The notes beneath the pieces are model-generated. The model did no database searches, was not told where the DNA came from, and was given only the letters and a program-made list of their open reading frames with translations. A DNA stretch of 64,000 nt. Origin: Aselliscus stoliczkanus. Taxonomy: Eukaryota > Chordata > Mammalia > Chiroptera > Hipposideridae. The position numbers were made by a program, and so were the translations under genes. This document shows positions 62,900 through 64,000 of the stretch, in pieces. The DNA is taken from positions 142,216,421 through 142,280,420 of the forward strand of contig CM066733.1 in the NCBI GenBank assembly GCA_033961575.1, in the 5' to 3' direction. How positions within the stretch are numbered: position 1 is the first letter of the stretch; every line of letters starts with the position of its first letter.

Positions 62900-64000
62900 T
62901 CTACCAAAGCCTTCTGCTAGGCTCCAGGTTACTGTGGTTGGCAGGACGCAGAAGCCGTGCCCTCAAGGAATTTGGGGTTTAGCAGGAATGACATAAAATG
63001 GAATGAACAATAACGATGCAGGGTGCCAATTGCTTTGATGGGGAGCACCTGCTGCATCCAACCGAGTCTGCAGGCACGTGGGGTCAGGGCAGGCTTTCCA
63101 GAACTGGCATTTGATCTGATAACTGATGGTGGGAGGGTTTAGCCTGAAGAGGAGGAGAGTCCTAGAGGAAGGGTGTCCTAGGCAGAGAGAGCAGTGTGTG
63201 CAAAGGCCAGAATGGGAAGAAGTTTAGCATGCAACAGGGAAACAGGAACTTACAGGAATTCAATGTGGCCGGAGCACAGAATGCTTGGAGGAAGTGGCAA
63301 GAAATGGAGCGGCCGACAGTGGCTGGTCCTGGATGGCCTTGAAGTCACATTTAGGAGTTTGGAGTGTATCTCAAGAGGGTGAGCTATTGATGCATCCTGA
63401 CCAGAGGCAGGGTAACAATTAGGAGGTAGTTGCAGTGTCAGGAGAGGTTTGCTGGTGGCCTGGACTGGGTAGTGACAGTGAGAAAAGAGCAATGGAGGTA
63501 ACTGAGAAGCAGAATTGACAGAATGTGATGATTGGATGACACAGGGGAGAGGGGAGAGAGGGGAGGGGATGACATGCACATTTCTGGTTGAGCATTGTGA
63601 TGCCATTCCCAGAGGTAGGGGACCCAGGAGAGGGGCAAGTTTGGGGAGAAAGATGTTGCCTTCATGTTTAAGCATACTGACCTGTGGGTATCTGTGGAAT
63701 ATATGAACATAGTTGTTTAGCTGGCAGTTGGAAATTTGGCAGTGGGTCAGAGGAGAGATTCCAGGATAGATAACTGGATTTGGCCTCCATCAGCACATTG
63801 AAGCCATGAATATAAATGAGTTGTTGAGAGAAAAGAGGGAAGGGACCAGCGGGACACCAGGACTTGGGAGATGAGCAGAAGAACCTCTAAAGGAGGTTGA
63901 AGAGGTTGAGCAGAGAATTTGGGGGAAAGAGGCAGAAGGGAGTGTTCTGGAATCCAGTGGAAGCCGTGAGGCTGCAAGGAGGAGGGACTGGTCAGGACGT
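62900..64000 (-). repeat. L2 LINE 3' region, continues past window end
   Basis: The minus strand matches the 3' part of mammalian L2 as I know it. It enters from the L2 3' tail near 62.9 kb and runs into the ORF2 C-terminal coding region. Landmarks on the + strand are 'gtgcaaaggccagaatgg' near 63197, 'ggccttgaagtcac' near 63335, and the segment around 63720-63800. The copy is old, with many indels and stops. It lies inside SAMD5 intron 1. Confidence 0.75.

Overview
The window is mammalian nuclear DNA. Spliced-gene signals, dense interspersed repeats of mammalian type (L1, L2, MIR, MaLR-type LTRs, hAT-Charlie/MER5, mariner) and a vertebrate-style CpG island all point that way. There are no Alu, B1/B2, Bov or CAN SINEs. 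The young SINEs are tRNA-derived, and several end in AATAAA plus TCTTT plus poly(A), the T+ SINE pattern. My best guess is a bat, perhaps of the horseshoe/leaf-nosed side of the tree. That is an inference from SINE style, not a proven call.

Only one real gene was found. Exon 1 of SAMD5 (SAM-domain protein) lies at 59296-59760 on the + strand and ends in a perfect splice donor. It sits in a CpG island of about 58.0-59.85 kb. The rest of the gene lies beyond the window, and 59761-64000 is its first intron. The roughly 57 kb upstream behaves as an intergenic gene desert. In human the upstream neighbour of SAMD5 is STXBP5, but no STXBP5 exon was seen here.

Layout. 1-9 kb: unique sequence, MER5A, MIR, an L2 3' end, a TA microsatellite with a large inverted repeat, and an old L1 split by an internally deleted mariner copy with a dead transposase. 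10-18 kb: a long L2 carrying three tRNA-SINEs, then MaLR-type LTRs, an old L1 and two MER5 copies. 21-25.5 kb: a 500-bp TA-flanked TIR transposon, an ERV1-type solo LTR with an L1 and a dimeric SINE nested inside, and an L1 with a twin-priming inversion. 27-47 kb: an LTR, old L1M pieces, a 26-bp perfect palindrome, and long and short SINEs. 47-55 kb: L2, a hAT transposase fossil, an 81-bp mariner MITE, a young L1 with a perfect 19-bp target duplication, and further L1 pieces. 55-57 kb: MIRs. 57.1-57.6 kb: a (GA)50 tract and a CA repeat, followed by the SAMD5 CpG island.

Almost every other open reading frame is a chance frame or lies in a repeat. I found no undescribed multi-gene system. The most interesting items are the modular SINE families (short, about 450-bp composite, and dimeric), the 500-bp TIR element, the nested insertion histories with readable target-site duplications, and several palindromes.
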